From the NCBI RefSeq assembly GCF_048771995.1, contig NC_133032.1, forward strand, positions 26,499,501-26,563,500: a stretch of DNA of 64,000 bases. Direction: 5' to 3'. Of the stretch, positions 1-15,400 are shown in pieces. Positions within the stretch are counted from its first letter, which is position 1. The number at the start of each line of letters is the position of its first letter. This stretch comes from Taeniopygia guttata. Lineage: Eukaryota; Chordata; Aves; Passeriformes; Estrildidae. A program made the position numbers and the translations under genes. A model generated the notes under the pieces. It saw only the letters and a list, made by a program, of their open reading frames with translations, ran no database searches and was not told where the DNA came from.

Positions 1-950
1 CATCTCTTCAACAGACCCCACGTGCCCAGCCTCCCACAAGTTCCGTAAAGGAAACTCTGGAAACACCACCCTCTGCTTTCTGAGTGAACTGCCCTCCACA
101 GAGACTGGGGAGCTGGGCCACCCAGTATTCCTGCCTAGAGATTATTTTGCTTTTCAAATATGGATTTTATTTGTAAGAAAATTTACATAATGATAGGTGA
201 GTTACAGCTAAAATGCAAGAGCTGCAGCTTCAAATCGCTGTGGCACCACAGATGTTTTTCCTATCCTTCTTATATTAAAAAAGGCATGAGAACATTTATT
301 TAGTGATACCCAAAACTCTTGGGTAAAGGTAACAGAGCAGATGGTTAAAGGGTAATAATACACTTTCTGTTTTTCTTAAAAACATCAAGGTGTTTTAAAT
401 AGTCAGATACTATGTGGATGGAAGTCAGCCAGTGTGGAGAAGTTAAGTCATCCAGAGAGGTGGGAAGTAACACTCCCACACTGGGCAGAGAAAATATGTC
501 TTTCCTTCTTAGTCTTCTCTCCACAGTTTTGCATTGTCTGTCCCCTGGCACTTCTGATGAGAGGCTGCTCTGCCTGACTTATTCCTTCCCTTATCTCTGT
601 TCCTATCCTTAACTCTCCCAGGGTGAGGCTGGCAGCAGCTGTGGTACCACGGGCCGAAGTGAGAGGCCCTGCACCCTGGCACAGGGGCTGGAAGAGGGTG
701 TCACTTGTGCTGCTGGCAGAGGGTGTCCAGCCACCCCAGACAGACGTGTCCAAGTCCAGCCCAGCAGCCTGCATGGCACCCTTGCTGTGATAAACCCAGG
801 ACTTCAGTCTAGGGCTCTGGCACACCAGGCCACAAGGAATAAGGGGGAAGGTGATGAGGCACACAGAGAAACTCAGAAGGCAGCTCTGGTCTGTCCTTTC
901 ACCTAGGTGATGCTGAGGGCCAGGAAACACAGTAATTACAAAGCCTCTTA
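1..950. other. Intergenic, GC-richer patch at 620-860, no gene seen
   Basis: Frames here up to 160 residues lack recognisable homology and overlap on both strands. The 620-860 segment is richer in G+C than its neighbours and has CAG-type low complexity. If the vertebrate SLC40A1-WDR75 order holds, this is the SLC40A1-facing end, but none of the ferroportin C-terminal residues I know are readable here. Confidence 0.6.
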
Positions 951-3900
951 GAGAACATAATTAATTCCAGCTGGAGCTTTTCAACTCTACTTTTAAAAAC
1001 CTTTCCCTCCTCCTTAAGGGCATTAAGTAGTCACTTTTCCCTAGATCTCAGAGAGAATCACTTTCCTCATATTAATGCAGTCTTTAAATGACAAAGAATT
1101 GTTCTTTTCTCCCCTTAGTCCTAAGAAATAACTTACAGATCACGTACTGAGAAAATCAGTCTCACCAGGGAGGAGTACAGGTGGGAGATGAGTGACATCT
1201 GTACCTATCAATTCTAGGTAAGAAGGAACACCTGTTCTGAGGTGTGTTCAATGCAGAGAGCTCATAGAATGCTTTGAAAAGGTTTTGGGAAGTTTCTGTT
1301 AAAAGTTGGTGGTGTGAAAGGGAGAACTACTGTAGGAGAAAATGTATTTGCTATTCTCTTTCTCTCAAGGAGACAGAAAAGGTAGGAGAATGCTTTATCA
1401 TCCTTTGTGACCGGCAGCTAATCAGCAGGTTGGAACAATAGGGAGCATGAATAACTTGTATGTGCTTTGCCAAATGCAGTGCTATTTTAGGTATGAGTCT
1501 AAGGGCATGATTCAGCAGTTTCTTAGCTAGCAAGTAGTGCAGACTTATCTCAAGAGTATTTTAAGACTCATGGTATCACATGTTTCTTAGTAATGGTTTT
1601 CCTTTCTTCCTTTATCTGGGGTTAAGTAGTAATTCCATTAATGCATCACTCATTAGTAAGTATGGGAAAACATTGGGTTATACAATGTAGTGAGACAACT
1701 CAAATGGATACAGTGCTCTCTAAAGGTGTTCCTACTGAATAGAATTCTCTGTGGGGCTCTTTAACAAACTTTAATTCTTGTGAGACAGTTAATTTGAATT
1801 AAAGATAGCTGAAACCCATGAAATATAACCATGGCAGGGCAACTCTGAACCATATTAATTTTACTAACTTTGCAAGCAGGTATGAGGGTTAGCAATCTTC
1901 TCAAGGTTGCTAATACCAGCTTGTCTGTCTTTTTAGGATTGGGCTTCTGGTTTCAGTCACTCATTTGGCATTGTTAAAAAAAGATACAATGGTCAGAGGT
2001 CAGCTGTAAGGCTGGAAATTTTAACTGACAGTGTAAGTGTGGACATAAGTATAATGAGGGAGGTAGGATTTAACTACCTTAAAATGCAGGGAGTGTGTGA
2101 GAAGCTCCTGTTTAATCTTCAGTTGGGGGTGCACCACTATGTTCACTCTGTATAGGAGAAATACAGCTTCATGAGCAGCAAGCAGTGTTCTTGCTGCCTG
2201 TGCTATAACTATCCTGATCAGATCTAAAAAGGAAACAAAACTCACATGATAGAATCTTGAGCAGTTTAAATCTCCTTTCTTTATCCTTGCTTAATACTGC
2301 ACAGATTTCCTCCCCCCTGTCCTGCCATCTCAGTGGTTACTGGCTCATAGCATGGACTTTTCCTTGGGAAGAATCCTGATTTGGTGTTGCACTGTGGGAA
2401 AACCCTTTGGCCTCCTTGCTACAGTAGCCTGCTTGTTCCATCACTCAGTTTTTGTAGTTCCTTCACAGTTTTCAGGCAGGAAACAGGGAAAAGCACATCT
2501 GACACCCCTTGGCATGTTCACCCTGTTCCTTGCATGGAGAAGAAAAGAGCCTGTGTGGACAACTTCCAGTATCTGTAATATCAAACATGTTCCTCTGGAA
2601 AAACATTTCATGGTATTTCCTCTGCAGGGAGGGGCTGGGAATGAGAGGTGGAAAGAATCCGACCTGATAGTGCAGTGCTCAATGAAAAAAGTGAAAAATA
2701 ATCAGCACAGTTCTCAGTGGAGGGAGTGATTCCTCTTCTTCATGTGGGAGTCAGGCACCAAAATGCCTTTGCAGCTTCAGTCCATGATCTAGAACTAATG
2801 TGAAATGTCCATTAGTCAGTGGAACTAGATACTGATTCAGTGACTGAGCTGGGGCAAAAGAGACTTTTGGCTAGGTGAAAAACATCCCAAATACATGAGT
2901 CTCAGTCAGCCTCGAGCACTTGGATGTTCTTGGCAAAACCAGCAAAAAATTAACAACAACAGAACACACACTCCAAAATATATTTTAGGAAAGACAAAAT
3001 ACTGAGCCTTATGCAAAGTTACCTCTAAAAAAGAGTAACTCTGCAAAGTAGAACATTAAGATGCTATGAAATGTCAGACCCCAAACAACATATTTGCTTG
3101 TTTTTCTTTACTACAGTGAAGAGGAAAACTGTTTGAAGCTGTTCTGTGATTTAAACCAAAGTCACACCAAAACTTCCTTACTGCAATAGCCCAGCCTACT
3201 CATTTGTATTTTAGAAGAGTAAAAGATATATAAAAATGAAATTGAAAGAATGAGTGTTATGTCACATCAAGGCACCAGAATAGCAACAAACCAAGAAATT
3301 TTTAACAAAATAAAACTCTTCCAAAAATACGTAAGTTGTCCTTTGGTAAAGGTAACATGAAAATGGCTGTTAAAGGTTTGGGGGCTCCCATGTTCCCTCA
3401 GCTGTTCTTGAGCAAGATTAAAAACTTCAGCAGTGAAATACAAATGTGGGACATGTCATGTGGGGTTTTCTCTGTGTGTTTCTTACAAATCAGGTCTCTT
3501 TAAGTCAAGAGATTAATAAATCCACCCTATCGGGCAATATGTGGTGTGTGTGGGAAGTCTTTTTGCGAAGGTATGTTAAAAGAATTCTGTAGTAGCTGGG
3601 TGTCAGAGTGAAAGCTGACCTCTGACTACAGGCTTAGCACAGTATGAATTAGTTTCTTACAATGAAAGCTTTTTTTCCCCTGGATTCCCACAGAGTTAAC
3701 AGTTCTGTAAGCAAGTAAAGGCAAATGAAAATATGAAAGCTGTACAGACATCTGGCCTTGTCAGCCACTATGTAAGGCAAAGTTCAGCTTGCTGCTCTCC
3801 ATCGCTGACATTCTTGGCAGGCAGGGCAAAGCTTCCTCCTACCACTGCTGGAGCCCTGCCACAGCTGTGCTGAGCATCTCCCTGCTTTAGGCTCTGAGAA

Positions 3901-6900
3901 GCTGATGGAGGACATTTGACATTGTACCTTTATCTCTTTTTAATGGGGAAAAAAAATCCACAACTGTGCTCTCAAAACTGCTGTTTGCTCCTTGAGAAAT
4001 TCTTTAAGCATTGAAATTTGGCTGGAAGCTTCAAACACTTCAAACAGGTCCTTCTATTAGACAGAAACACTGGGAATTATTTTACAGTATCTTGCAGTTG
4101 TTTCAGATTCTTTTAGCAAAGGTGCTGATGAAATTCCTAGGGGGTGACAGCCTTTTTATCTCCTTGTAAGAAAGTCCCTAATGAACACACTGTGATTCTG
4201 GATGGAGATGTGCCTTGCTTTAACCTGCTTTAGCTTTTTTCTTCTGTGTGAAACATCCTGTTACTCAAACTGTACATGCCAATGGTTCTGGATGCCCAGA
4301 AAATCAAACACCCTTTGGTGTAAGCACTGAAATAACTTCACTTGGATGTGATGTAAACATGTTAAACAGTGTTTAATGGAAATGGAGAAAAATCTGTATG
4401 GGATCTTCTAGATTTCAAAGATAAGAAAAATACTGCCTTTACCACTCAACTTCATTTTTGTTTTCTGAAAATGTTTATTATTAGAAAGAGAAGGATATGA
4501 ACTTAAAGGTTGAACACTGCAAATGTGTAAGTCTATTGATCTGAGGCCTAAACTCTTCATTTTTTTCCAGTAAACTTTCATTTTAAATTATTGCATCAAG
4601 CATTTTACACAGATTCCCTTCATGGGCTATTATGTTTAGGAATGAGAAGAGCTAAAATCCTTGCTTGTCTTACTGGTAAAGTTTTATCAGAATGCCAATT
4701 ATAGCTGATCACAGAGTAACAGCCCACTTTTCTGACTGCAGACTACAAGTTCTTCTCACAGGGTCAGGAAATGTATGTTTTCTACTGTCACACAGGTTTA
4801 TTACTACCAATACATATTTTGAATTGCATTAAGTATCACAAACCTGAATTCTGATTATCAAGCCACAAAACTGCTCTTGAAGAGCACAATAAGGTATCAC
4901 CTCAAGTAGGAAGCAATTTTTAGCTTTGAGGTAAAATAGTTACAATCTGCTTGCTAGGATTTTAAATTTTTTGCAAGTTCAAGTTTATTTTCTAGAAGCT
5001 TCTTTTCAATCACTAGAATGATTTAAGCTTTGTGGCACTCCAACTTAAATAATGAGTTCTCCCTTTGCCTGTAACAGTGCTCCTTATTTGCTCTGTTTCC
5101 TGAGTTAAACAAAAGCCAGGAAAACTTCACAGTTTAAGTTGAGAGACTGCAAGTGAAAAATCTAAGTTTTCCAAACAGTCTGTGTCCTGTTCACTGGCTG
5201 AGTTGTAGGAGTGGACACAAGAAAAATTTTCTGCAATAACCAACACTGTAAAGGAAGCTCTTATGTTTTGAGAACAGATTGTTGTTCATCACCCTTTGCA
5301 GAAAAACAACAGAAGTTTGTTGGATTCTAGTAACTTCTACCTAAAAACTACCAGCAGGGTAGAAATTTCAGGTGTCCTGCCCTCAAACAGAGTTAATACA
5401 AAGGCTCTCTATGAACTGGGAGTCAGCCACCTTTAAAGGTTACTTTGATATTCAGACCTGCTGGACATCTTCAGCTTGATATCCAAGCTTGAGCTTTTTC
5501 CTCCACTGAACTTCCACATAAGTGGTAGAACTTCAAAGGGATTTGTTAAGAAATGTCTCAGAGCTCTTGCCCACACCATCCCCACTTTCCCTTCCATCCT
5601 TCCTGGCACACTTCACCTCTAAACAGAATGTGACACAGGCTTAGTCCTGTCTTAGTGTATCTATAACTGGAAAAACTTAAGCTAATTTTGAAGGAAAATC
5701 AGTAGTCTTGACTATATTTTGTTAGGCTTTGAATACTAATTTACTGACAAGATAGTGGAAATACTTCCTTAAAGAGAGATGCAGAGTACAGTAAAACATT
5801 TCTATGCACATTGAAAAGATGTGGTTATGAGGTCAGCAAGGTAAAACACCATCTGCAATGTGTCTGGTCTATGCTTAATTTACACAATGAACTTCACCTC
5901 AGACATGAAATAAATGTCTTCCATGCAGCCACTGAAAAGGAATGGAGAGCAGATTCATCTGCTTTTTCCAAGGCTGGGAATAGCAAGGATACATTAGCCA
6001 CTGAGCAGCCTGCTCCAGTGCCTATCCAGCATCAGGAGAGCCTACTGTGCCTTTTATGGGAGGATCTTACAACTCCAAAACATTAATTCTGCGTGAACCA
6101 GAAAATTCATCTGATGCCCTTTACCTCAGGGTCACTTGTTAGAACATGTTCTTTCTGTCCTTAGAAAGAAAAGCTCATGTTTTTCAGCACGGATATTGCA
6201 AACGTAATTATGCTGATACTTGTAGTTGGAGAGTTTCATTTCCTTGAAGTCCTTCTCTTTCCCCTGTCCTTGGAAAAATGGAAATGCAATTAGGAACTTG
6301 AATTGCTGTCCATTGGCTATTTATGGAAAGTTGGCACATTCTCACATGATCTTTATTTTTGCCCTTGAAAAGAACTAATGCACTCTTTCACTTTGCATGT
6401 AGTCTAGAATGAGCCTCTACCTCTTGCTTGCACTCTTTCAGAGAAGTCACTTTTTTTCCTTAGAGAGGCTTAAAACTTAAAACCAAACCAGACCAACTTA
6501 AAGGGAAGGTCAATATTTAATGAGTCATAAATATATGCACAATATTAGTTTCAAGTAACTTCAGATTCTAGGATAAGAAGGGATTCTCGAATGAAATTTT
6601 AATTTAATTTTTTTTTTGTAGGAACAAAACCATTTTGGGCCAAAAGTAATTTTTACATGATGCATACGCTTGTCAGAAAGGCAGGGATGGCAGGCAGCAA
6701 CTGTGGAATGGCTGTGTATTGCCAAGAGACTCTGAGCAAGAAGATGTTGCAAAGATATTCAGACGCTCTGGGAGGTGAGTGGTGTAAAATGAACTAGAAC
6801 AGGACAAAATCCAGTGAGGTATGTAAAATCATATTCTGTCTGCCTACAGAGCTGTAAAAATAAATTTCCTTACCTATCATCTGCTAAAGTTAGGCATTTT

Positions 6901-9400
6901 CTCTGCCTTTTGGTGAATGGAATTTATTTTTCACTCAATTTGTTTCTACAGCATCAGAAATACAAGTTTTTTATAACTCCCAAAAATACCTGTGCCTCTG
7001 CAAACAGGGAATGTGGGTTTCTCAGGTGAGTCTGCTGGTTCTCTCTGGTGAACATCTACATGTTCAAAGGAAAATGGGTTATACTAGATCAGCTTTTGCA
7101 CTTCAGTACCAAAACCACAATAAGTGCACTGTGCATAAAGGTATAAAGGTATGAGGTTTCATGTAGGCATATAGGTACCATCAAATTCTACAAGTGCAAA
7201 AAAATTTGATATTTTGGAAGGGAAGTTCCTTCAAAAAGGAAACCTTTGCTGTAAATAGTCTATTTTAATAGAACAAAACCTGAGTTTAATGCGTTCTGAT
7301 TCTAGCAATAAGCATGCTCTGTGATTTGCCCCTGGGAACAAGCAAATTCATTGTGCTCATGACATGTAAAAATATACAAGAAATAATACTTCTGAGGTTT
7401 CACATCCTTTCACGGTGTAATCAGAAGACCCAGGAGTAGATGTCTGAGCAATGATAGTAGTGCAGTGGAGTCATATGTTTCCCATGGAAATCATTTGTGA
7501 CTTCCCTCTCTTTACTGCCACACATCTTCAAAGCACAAAACCAGTTTGTATTTTAAGCAGAACAATTATTTGCTTTACATCAAAGTTTTATGTAGCTCTT
7601 AATTCAAACTGGATTTCAAAGGAGTGAAGTTAAGGGAGGTGTCTGTAACACATGGGTGGTGAAATTTTCCATTCCTGGTACACTTTCTATTGATAGATCT
7701 TGACATACTTTACAAACATTAATAATTCAGCTGCTTGCCAGAAATAAAATATGGTTTGCTGTTTCAGAAGAATTATTGCCAATTCCTTCTTCTTTTGCAG
7801 AGAATTGAAAAAACAGTCATCTCTACACCTAAACTGCTGTGTAATTGCAGTGTGATTATGGTCTGATGTATCTCCAAGTGCTTCAGTTGAAGTGTCTGGG
7901 TGATCTAACCCTATATTTTTTATTTTTGCCTCTCAGGACCTTTTTGGCTGCTTGGGTTGTTTCTATGAGTCAGAGTTTTGAGTTGTCTTTTATTTAATGG
8001 AGTGAACTGCTGTCTGAACAAGTTGTTTGCCATCCCCCTTCTGATACAATTAGAATACTTGGAAAATTAATTAAAAAGCAGAAATGGGATTACTCATACT
8101 AAAAAAATAAATAAAAAATTCAATATTTTTACTGTAAGACTCTATTAACAGAGATAGCTATTGAACTTAGATAACCCAAATTTTTTGATCCACATGTTAG
8201 ACAATTTGTTTCTTCCTTAAAAGAATAGGTCAGTGTTAACTAGTAAAATACTGGGAACTGTAATATTATTTTATTTGTGTCAATTGGACCATAGAAGATC
8301 TTGAAGCCTTGCCTGGGATCCCTTGGTGTAACTGTGTTCAGTTTGTCACAGTGGTGACAGTGGCCCTCCTGTACTGTGGGACTCTTAGTTCTGTCTGTGA
8401 AATTGCTGTTTCTGCACATTATTTGCAGAAGGCTGCTTGTGAACATTTTGCTTTTGAAATTCATACTCAGTCCAAAACTTGTATGAACACATTGTTTCTG
8501 TTTTCTGGAAAGGTTAAAATGGCTTCAGGTCTGTAATGAATTTGCACTAAACTACCCATTTGAGCCCTTCTGTCTGTACTTTCAGGAACTGTATGCCTCC
8601 CTAGGACAACAGGTGAGTGCAGTTGGTTTTCAGGGTTACATTTGCCTCACAGCCCTTTACAAAGGGCTCTTTAGACTTGATGGTTTTTAAATGGAATTAG
8701 GTCCTGATTATGTCCAAGAACAAAACTAAGGCAAAAATTGTTTTCTTTTGTACTCCTTGTGGCCAGGAGCTGAGGCAGCAGAAGTGTTTTGCTTTCCGGG
8801 CCACTGGTGCACCAGTAACAGCCAGCTCAGGGCTGTCAGCTCTTGCAGATAATAACTGTGTCTTCCTGTGTATGACTGAGATGGGCAAAGGCTCCTCTCA
8901 GAACAGGGAATCCTCTCTCCTCAGCCCCGAACCTCTATCTCAGCTAAAACCCCAGTCAGGACCAACAAATAAATATTTCTTTTTAGCATCTACCTCTTTC
9001 TAACTCAGTGCTGCTAACATTTCTATTTTATAGTTTTACTTTAAACCTCCATGTTTTCTTTTTTTACTTACACTCTTGATTCTTTAGCAAGATTAATTTG
9101 TTTCCAGGCCAAGAGAGGTGTTTAGGGAAGAGAAATAAAAGTGGAGCCTCTAAGGAGTCCAGTTTAAACAGTGTGCTTTCTTCTTATGTCTTCAATTGCC
9201 TTAGACATCTCTGCCTGCCTTCAGACTGACTTGTTTGTTCAGATTGAGAGTTGCTGGAGTCAAATCCAAGGGGAATGACAAATATTCCATTAACCCCATT
9301 GCATAGTCCAGTCCTCCCACGTGTCACTCCTCAGTGTCTCTATTTGAGGGCTAATTTCCGTAGTAAGGGACAGAAACACTTGAACATTTAAATTGTTTCT
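951..9400. other. Intergenic, AT-rich, nothing recognised
   Basis: Unique-looking AT-rich sequence with short homopolymers only. The longest open frames are about 75-125 residues, for example at 2352-2729, and have no recognisable domain. No transposon terminus, tRNA or clear splice-bounded exon was seen. Confidence 0.6.
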
Positions 9401-12400
9401 AGCTAGAAACTAGAGCCCAGTGGAAAGCATCATTCCCTTATTCTCCTTCACTGGTGGATGGGGTGAATTTTCATGCTCTGCATTTTTTTTCCTTTTTTTT
9501 TTCTCTTTCACAATGGATTTTAGGTCAGCATGGCTACGTGATGTTGCTGAGGGCAGGAGAGTTGCTTCCACGCCCAGCCCTATGAAATACATGTTGTCCC
9601 ATGAAAAAAGCCAGCTCTGCGGAGCTGGAGGAAGGAAATACTTTTCCTGTTTTGTATTGGCCCCAGACACTCTAAAGCTACTTTTGTGATTAATTTAGCT
9701 AAGTGCCATTTGAGAGATGTATATGTTGTTAATCTCTGAATGTCTTTCCTCTTTGGAATTCAAACATGGTATGAAATCCTTGGTACAGGAATATTTTTTA
9801 AATAAAAAAGGTGTATTTTTTCTTAGTCATAGTTACCACACATCACAAATGGGAGGTAAAAACACTCAGTAAAAGGCCCACTTCATGCTTTCTCTGTTAT
9901 TTTACAATGAGTTTTTTTCATAGAGCAGATTTTATCCTAGACAAAAGTTGCTTTTATAGACAGCTTCTGCAGGATGAGGCCACATGTCACAAGGTGTGCT
10001 TTGTAGGAAGTAAATCTTTAAGGATTGTCTGTGTTTCTTGTTGTGGTCCTTTCTGTGGCTCCAGAGGCCTTTGTGGGAATATATTCCACTGAAATAACAG
10101 AACCACTTTATCTACTGTGTGATTAATTCTTTAGCAAAATAATTAAATAAGTGAGGTAAGAAAAAACTTAATGGAAAAACTGATAAAAAATCCATGTTAA
10201 AATGGGACAGGGGAGCACTAAAATGAAGACTACACATTGCTCAATAGTTGTTTTGTTTTTTTGTGGTTAGTCAAACTGTCTTTCCCTGCACAAATGAGGA
10301 TTGCTAAGCATGAAAGATCCTCTTTTCTAAGCAATCCAAGCCACAGCTTATGTGCTGTGTCAGCTTTCTCACCGCTTTAGGTACTGTGAGCCACAGAGAA
10401 CTGCTGTCACTTGTGACTGGTTCAATGACCACGAGTAATGGTTAAGGAATAAAAATGACCCTCAAATCATATGATTTTGATCTGGAGAATATGTTCTTAG
10501 AATTAAGGCAAGGTTTGGCCTGTTTTTCAGCTTTCATTTACTAAAAGACAAGATATTTCACGTGGCAAATTATGAATTTAAAAAACATGTGTGAGAAATT
10601 AAAAACCAGAAAGGATTAAATGAAACTGCTTTGGAATATTGTCCACAGCAATGTTATTGTCCCATGCAAGATCAGCATTTTCAGTAGTGTAAGTAGTTAT
10701 GGATCATGATTTTAGCTTTAGTCTTTGGGATATGTGGCCTCAAAACTGTCTCATTTCATATGATAATTTGAATCTACCACTATTTGTCTACTTTGTCAGC
10801 TTTTGATAATAAATTGGGATTGTTTTAGTTTCTCCAGAAGTGAAAGCAAACCCTGTGTATTTAAACACCACCAGTGTTCTTGGAGGCATTGCTGCTCATT
10901 CAAGCACTGGTGCTTCCAGCTGGATAGGTAGTAAGAGGCCTTTGTAACCCAGTACAAGATTTTCCTAATCCTTTACATACATCCAGAACAGTTTTTTTTT
11001 TCCTCTTATTTTTTAAAAGGCTGTAGGTTTAAAAGCTTTTCAACTGTAGGATACACAAAACAAGTTTCTTAACCTTAATTGGATCCTTAATTCTCCAGCA
11101 GAGAATCCTTAAATTGTGTGGTAATACAGAGTTACCCAAATAATCCCAAGAAACAAGTCTTTAGTAAGTCTCTGACACAGGCTAAGGCTTTTCAAGGAGT
11201 TGTTGTTTTTTTTTTTTCCCAATTGTTCATAATTTAAGATTCATAAAATCCTTAACTGCTGAAATATTGCAGTGACATCTTGTGCCAGCTTCCCTAAGGA
11301 TGAAGAAAGTTTATATCGAATGTTACATTATTTTGATGCCAAGGAGCAAGATTCCTAATCCTTTTGGTGGCAGCCTCACTTGCAGGTTTGTGGATGTGTG
11401 ATATAATTTCTCTCTTAGAATTAAAAGGTTTGATCTTCCTGCTGCCTTTACAAGCCTTAGCTCCTTGTCAGGAGTGCCTGCAGTAGATAACAGCTCCTGC
11501 TGTGTTAGGTAATGTGTGTGCTCCTTGGAGACAGTGCAGCCCAGGGACCTATGCCTGCATGCCTCTGAGAAAGGCACCATTCCATGTGCTTGGAGATAGA
11601 GAAGTCTATTTATCATGGAAAACATGAAAAAGCATCTGTAGATATGCACTGCTTTTCCAAAGCTGTAAATTCTTCTATGCCACGCAAGCTTAGCAAATAC
11701 AAAGTACAAATATAATTACATGCCTGATTACCTTGAGCTGTTGTTATGTGCTACAGGCATGAACCAAAGAAGATCAAGTCACTGTTTGTTCAGCTGAGAC
11801 TTTTGGGTCTTCTCTGCCCAACTTCTCAATCTGATTGAGCTCATGGGCTTCAGCAGCGTTTGTTTGTAGGCTTGGATGTGGCTGTAGGCACAAGCAGCTG
11901 ACCTGCTGTCCAATTAGCTTTTCTTTTGGTAGATCGAGGAGCTCAGGTCTTTGGAGAGATAAAGGCTATCATCAAGTTTTATACACCAGTATAATGTGCT
12001 TCATTTTTTGGAACCCCTTCACCTTATGTGGTGTTGGAAAACCAGAAGCTGGTTGAGGAGTTGTGGTGCCTACCTCGTCAATATGAAATTTCTATCTCTT
12101 CTCCTACCCTCATTTCCACTCTCTGAAAGGATCTAGAAGTCCCTGATTTTTGCAAATGTATATAAAAGTAATTCCTAATGCATCTGAATTGTCCCAGTAA
12201 ATTGAATTAGACTAATTTTCTGTGCTTGAACTCATGTGGAAGGACTGGGTCTTCTAATTGTAACTTTAGTACTGTTAAAGTTCTGGACACAGAGACTGAG
12301 AAAAATACAGATCTTACTTGGACTAGTGAAAATCAATGCACTAAAACTGCATCTGGTACTGTAGGAATAACTTGTCTGGTAAAGTGAACATTTTCTCTGA

Positions 12401-15400
12401 CTGGACAAATCCAAATTAATTAACAGTGTCCCTTGGTATGCTGCCCTACCTTCCCTACACATGCAGTAGGTACAGTCAGGGTTTGATTTGGGGGCAAGTA
12501 CTTATTTAGTGCACTGAACTACCATTATTAGCAAGCTAGCTTTGATTAGAATTGCTTCTTTTTATCCTTTTAGGCAGTACTGTCTGCCCCATTGTTTTAG
12601 AAAAATTAAACTGAGAAAATAAGAAATTTTCTATGTACATCATCTGGTTCTGACTAACCACTTTATTTTCTGAATAGCAGTGGAACTTATTCAGCAAATG
12701 GGTGTACAGTCTACAAATGCGTTATTAATTAGTGAGGTACATGCTTTGGACTTGGCTGCCACCAGCTCAGTGATTCCTGAATATGTTGATGCATTGCAGA
12801 GGGTTCCTGATTTCTATGGCTACCTCCCAGCTGGGAGTTGATATTGCTTAAACTAAATACTGGGCAAAATACTGAAGGAAATACATTCTCTGCTAGGTTA
12901 TGGAATGTCACCCTGTACTGTATTTATGGGGAGCTCACAGGATCATTTTACATTAATTATGATTTCTGTAGAAAAAATTCAGAAATATTTGGCTCAAGTA
13001 TTATAGGAATATAATTTAATTACAGGCATTAAATTTAGTGTAAATAAAGAGCAGACAGTTTTCTAGTAACGTCTTAGTAGATAAATTAAAAACCAAATAG
13101 TCCCAAAAGTTGCATTTCCTCTTTCAAAGTAACCAGTTGCTTTCAGAGGGCAGGAATAGACACCATTGAAAGAACTGAATGGAACAAATGTTAGAAAAAT
13201 CTGTCTAGGCAGTGATATCTGCCATCAGAAGAGTGATACTTGAGAAGGTAAGAAATTCTTGGCTTGGTTTATGGAATATACCACTGACATGTCAAATTGC
13301 TTTGAAGAGGTACTACACATATCTGAAACGTGTTCTACCTTTCCATCTTTTCATTTCCTCTGGCTGAGGACAGCCCTGGGACTGCTTTACATTAGCAATG
13401 GGTGCTCTGTTTCCTTCCAGCCATTCTGGGGGCTCCAACCAGTCCTGCAGAGCTTCCCTAAGCTGCCAGGTGGGATTTGCCATGTGCCTCTGAAGGGAAG
13501 GTGCTGTAAATCCAGCACCCACTCACACCTGTGGGATGTGTCACATTTGCAGGACTAACAGAACAAGCCCAGACTCACTTGTCAGGCTACTCCTGCAGTG
13601 TTTTCCCTCTTTTAAAGAACAGAAGTGTAATAGAACTGTGTCCTCTGGAAATTGGAGGTTGAAGGTAGATTTAGTGTCAAGAAAACCTTTCAGAATATTT
13701 AACTCTTCTTTTACCTCTAACCATTACACACAAGTGTGGTGTGCCTTCCAGCCCTTGCTTCCAGATACAGCTGTAGCAAAAGAGTACATAAAAAATTAAA
13801 TTAGTTAATTGCTAATAGTCTACAAACATTTGAAGGATGCTGTGAACTTTACAAACTATTTTTTGAGGTTACTCATTACTTCAATCAATTAATGTTTGTT
13901 TAAATGCAAACACAGCTGTTTTGTAGGGTTGTTTGGTTTTTACCCCATGCACGAGGTACTTAGAAACTGAGCAAATGATACACTTTGGGTTAACAAACCC
14001 TATTTCTCCAAAGCCCATAATCTCAAATGACAAGTATTATTGCTCTTACAATTGGGGCCATGAGGGTGGATTGGAAATTAGCCTGGGTTTTGGTTGGTTT
14101 TTTTTCCTGATGTTGTTGCCTTTTGGTTTGTAACCCTCAAAGCCATAAAATTCATAAACCTGAGCCTCCAGTAATGGCTTTTAAGATGGACTTTGTCTCC
14201 ATCAATGTGCCAGGAAAAGAGACAAATATATTTGCAGTGTCCCCTCGTGCCATATCTGGAATATATATTTGGTCTTACCAGCCCCAGCAAACCTGGTGCT
14301 GACTCTCATCTCTGCTAGTGCCAGTGACCACACACAGCCTCCCCTTTCCCCAGATGATGTTTGTGCTCTATTTAGACAGTAGACACCCCTGGTATTAAAA
14401 GACAGGCTTTACCTAGTCTAAAGAAGAAATTATAACTTTTTTCCCTCTAAAAACTTGACTAGCCTAATATTTGCCAGTACCTTTCAACCCCTCTGATCTG
14501 CAATATATACATTGTAGCCCTATTCCACTATTTTTTTACAGAAAATAGCCTCAGAAATACCTGGTTTTTTGAATCTCAGTAACAGCCTTCCAAGAGGTCA
14601 CTTCAGCATTTCTGAATTGTTCATTTTTCCAGTTTTCTGTTACTCTATTTTTTTCTTCCCATTAACAGATATTTCTTTCATTTACACTAGTTTTGCTTTA
14701 TGAACATGAAAACCTAACCTTTTTGTGGGCAAACAGTAAATACAGGATTAGCAAACGTGCACAATGGCTTGGTTCACATTTCATTCTTTGCAGTGTGATC
14801 TCCTTAATGAGTAGTCAAGTTGAATTTGGAAAATGAATACAGGATTAAAAAAACCTGCTTTGTACCACTCAGATTCTACTTTAGAAATAATTAGTGTTGA
14901 CTGGATCTAATAAAAAGATAGGCTTTTCAATTTATAATTTTGAATTGAATGTTTGCTATGGAATTTCTTATTCTTCTAATTTCTTGAGAAATAGCAGCAC
15001 CTAAAGATCCCGTGATCATTTCCTTGGAACCCTGCTGATTTCGTTCTTACTAAAGTCTATAGATTTGAGCCTGTAGTTATTATGAAACTTGAAGGAAAAT
15101 GACAATTAAAGTAATTATTTCAGTAAAATGTTAGGAAAATTAAACTAGTCCCTATTGTTAAGTGGACAGATTTTTTTCCCTATGGAGAAAAAAGTTATAA
15201 CAAATAATTCATTAAAATTTTAGTTTTCTGAGTTCTGTTAAGCTGTTAATATTTTAAACTTTATTTTGATGAGATCCCCATTCACATTAGTCTAGATGAG
15301 GTTTAATTGTAACTCCTGAATCTCTTTTAAAAATATGTCAGAAACAACCACATGTTTTAGATTCCTTAATGAAGGCAGCCTGCTTGCCTTGCTTAGGTCT

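Noticed and set aside
2352-2729. 125-residue plus-strand frame
   Set aside because: No homology recognised; an overlapping frame on the same strand is also open, consistent with chance.
11323-11709. 128-residue minus-strand frame
   Set aside because: No recognisable domain or start context, and it sits in AT-rich non-coding sequence with overlapping chance frames.
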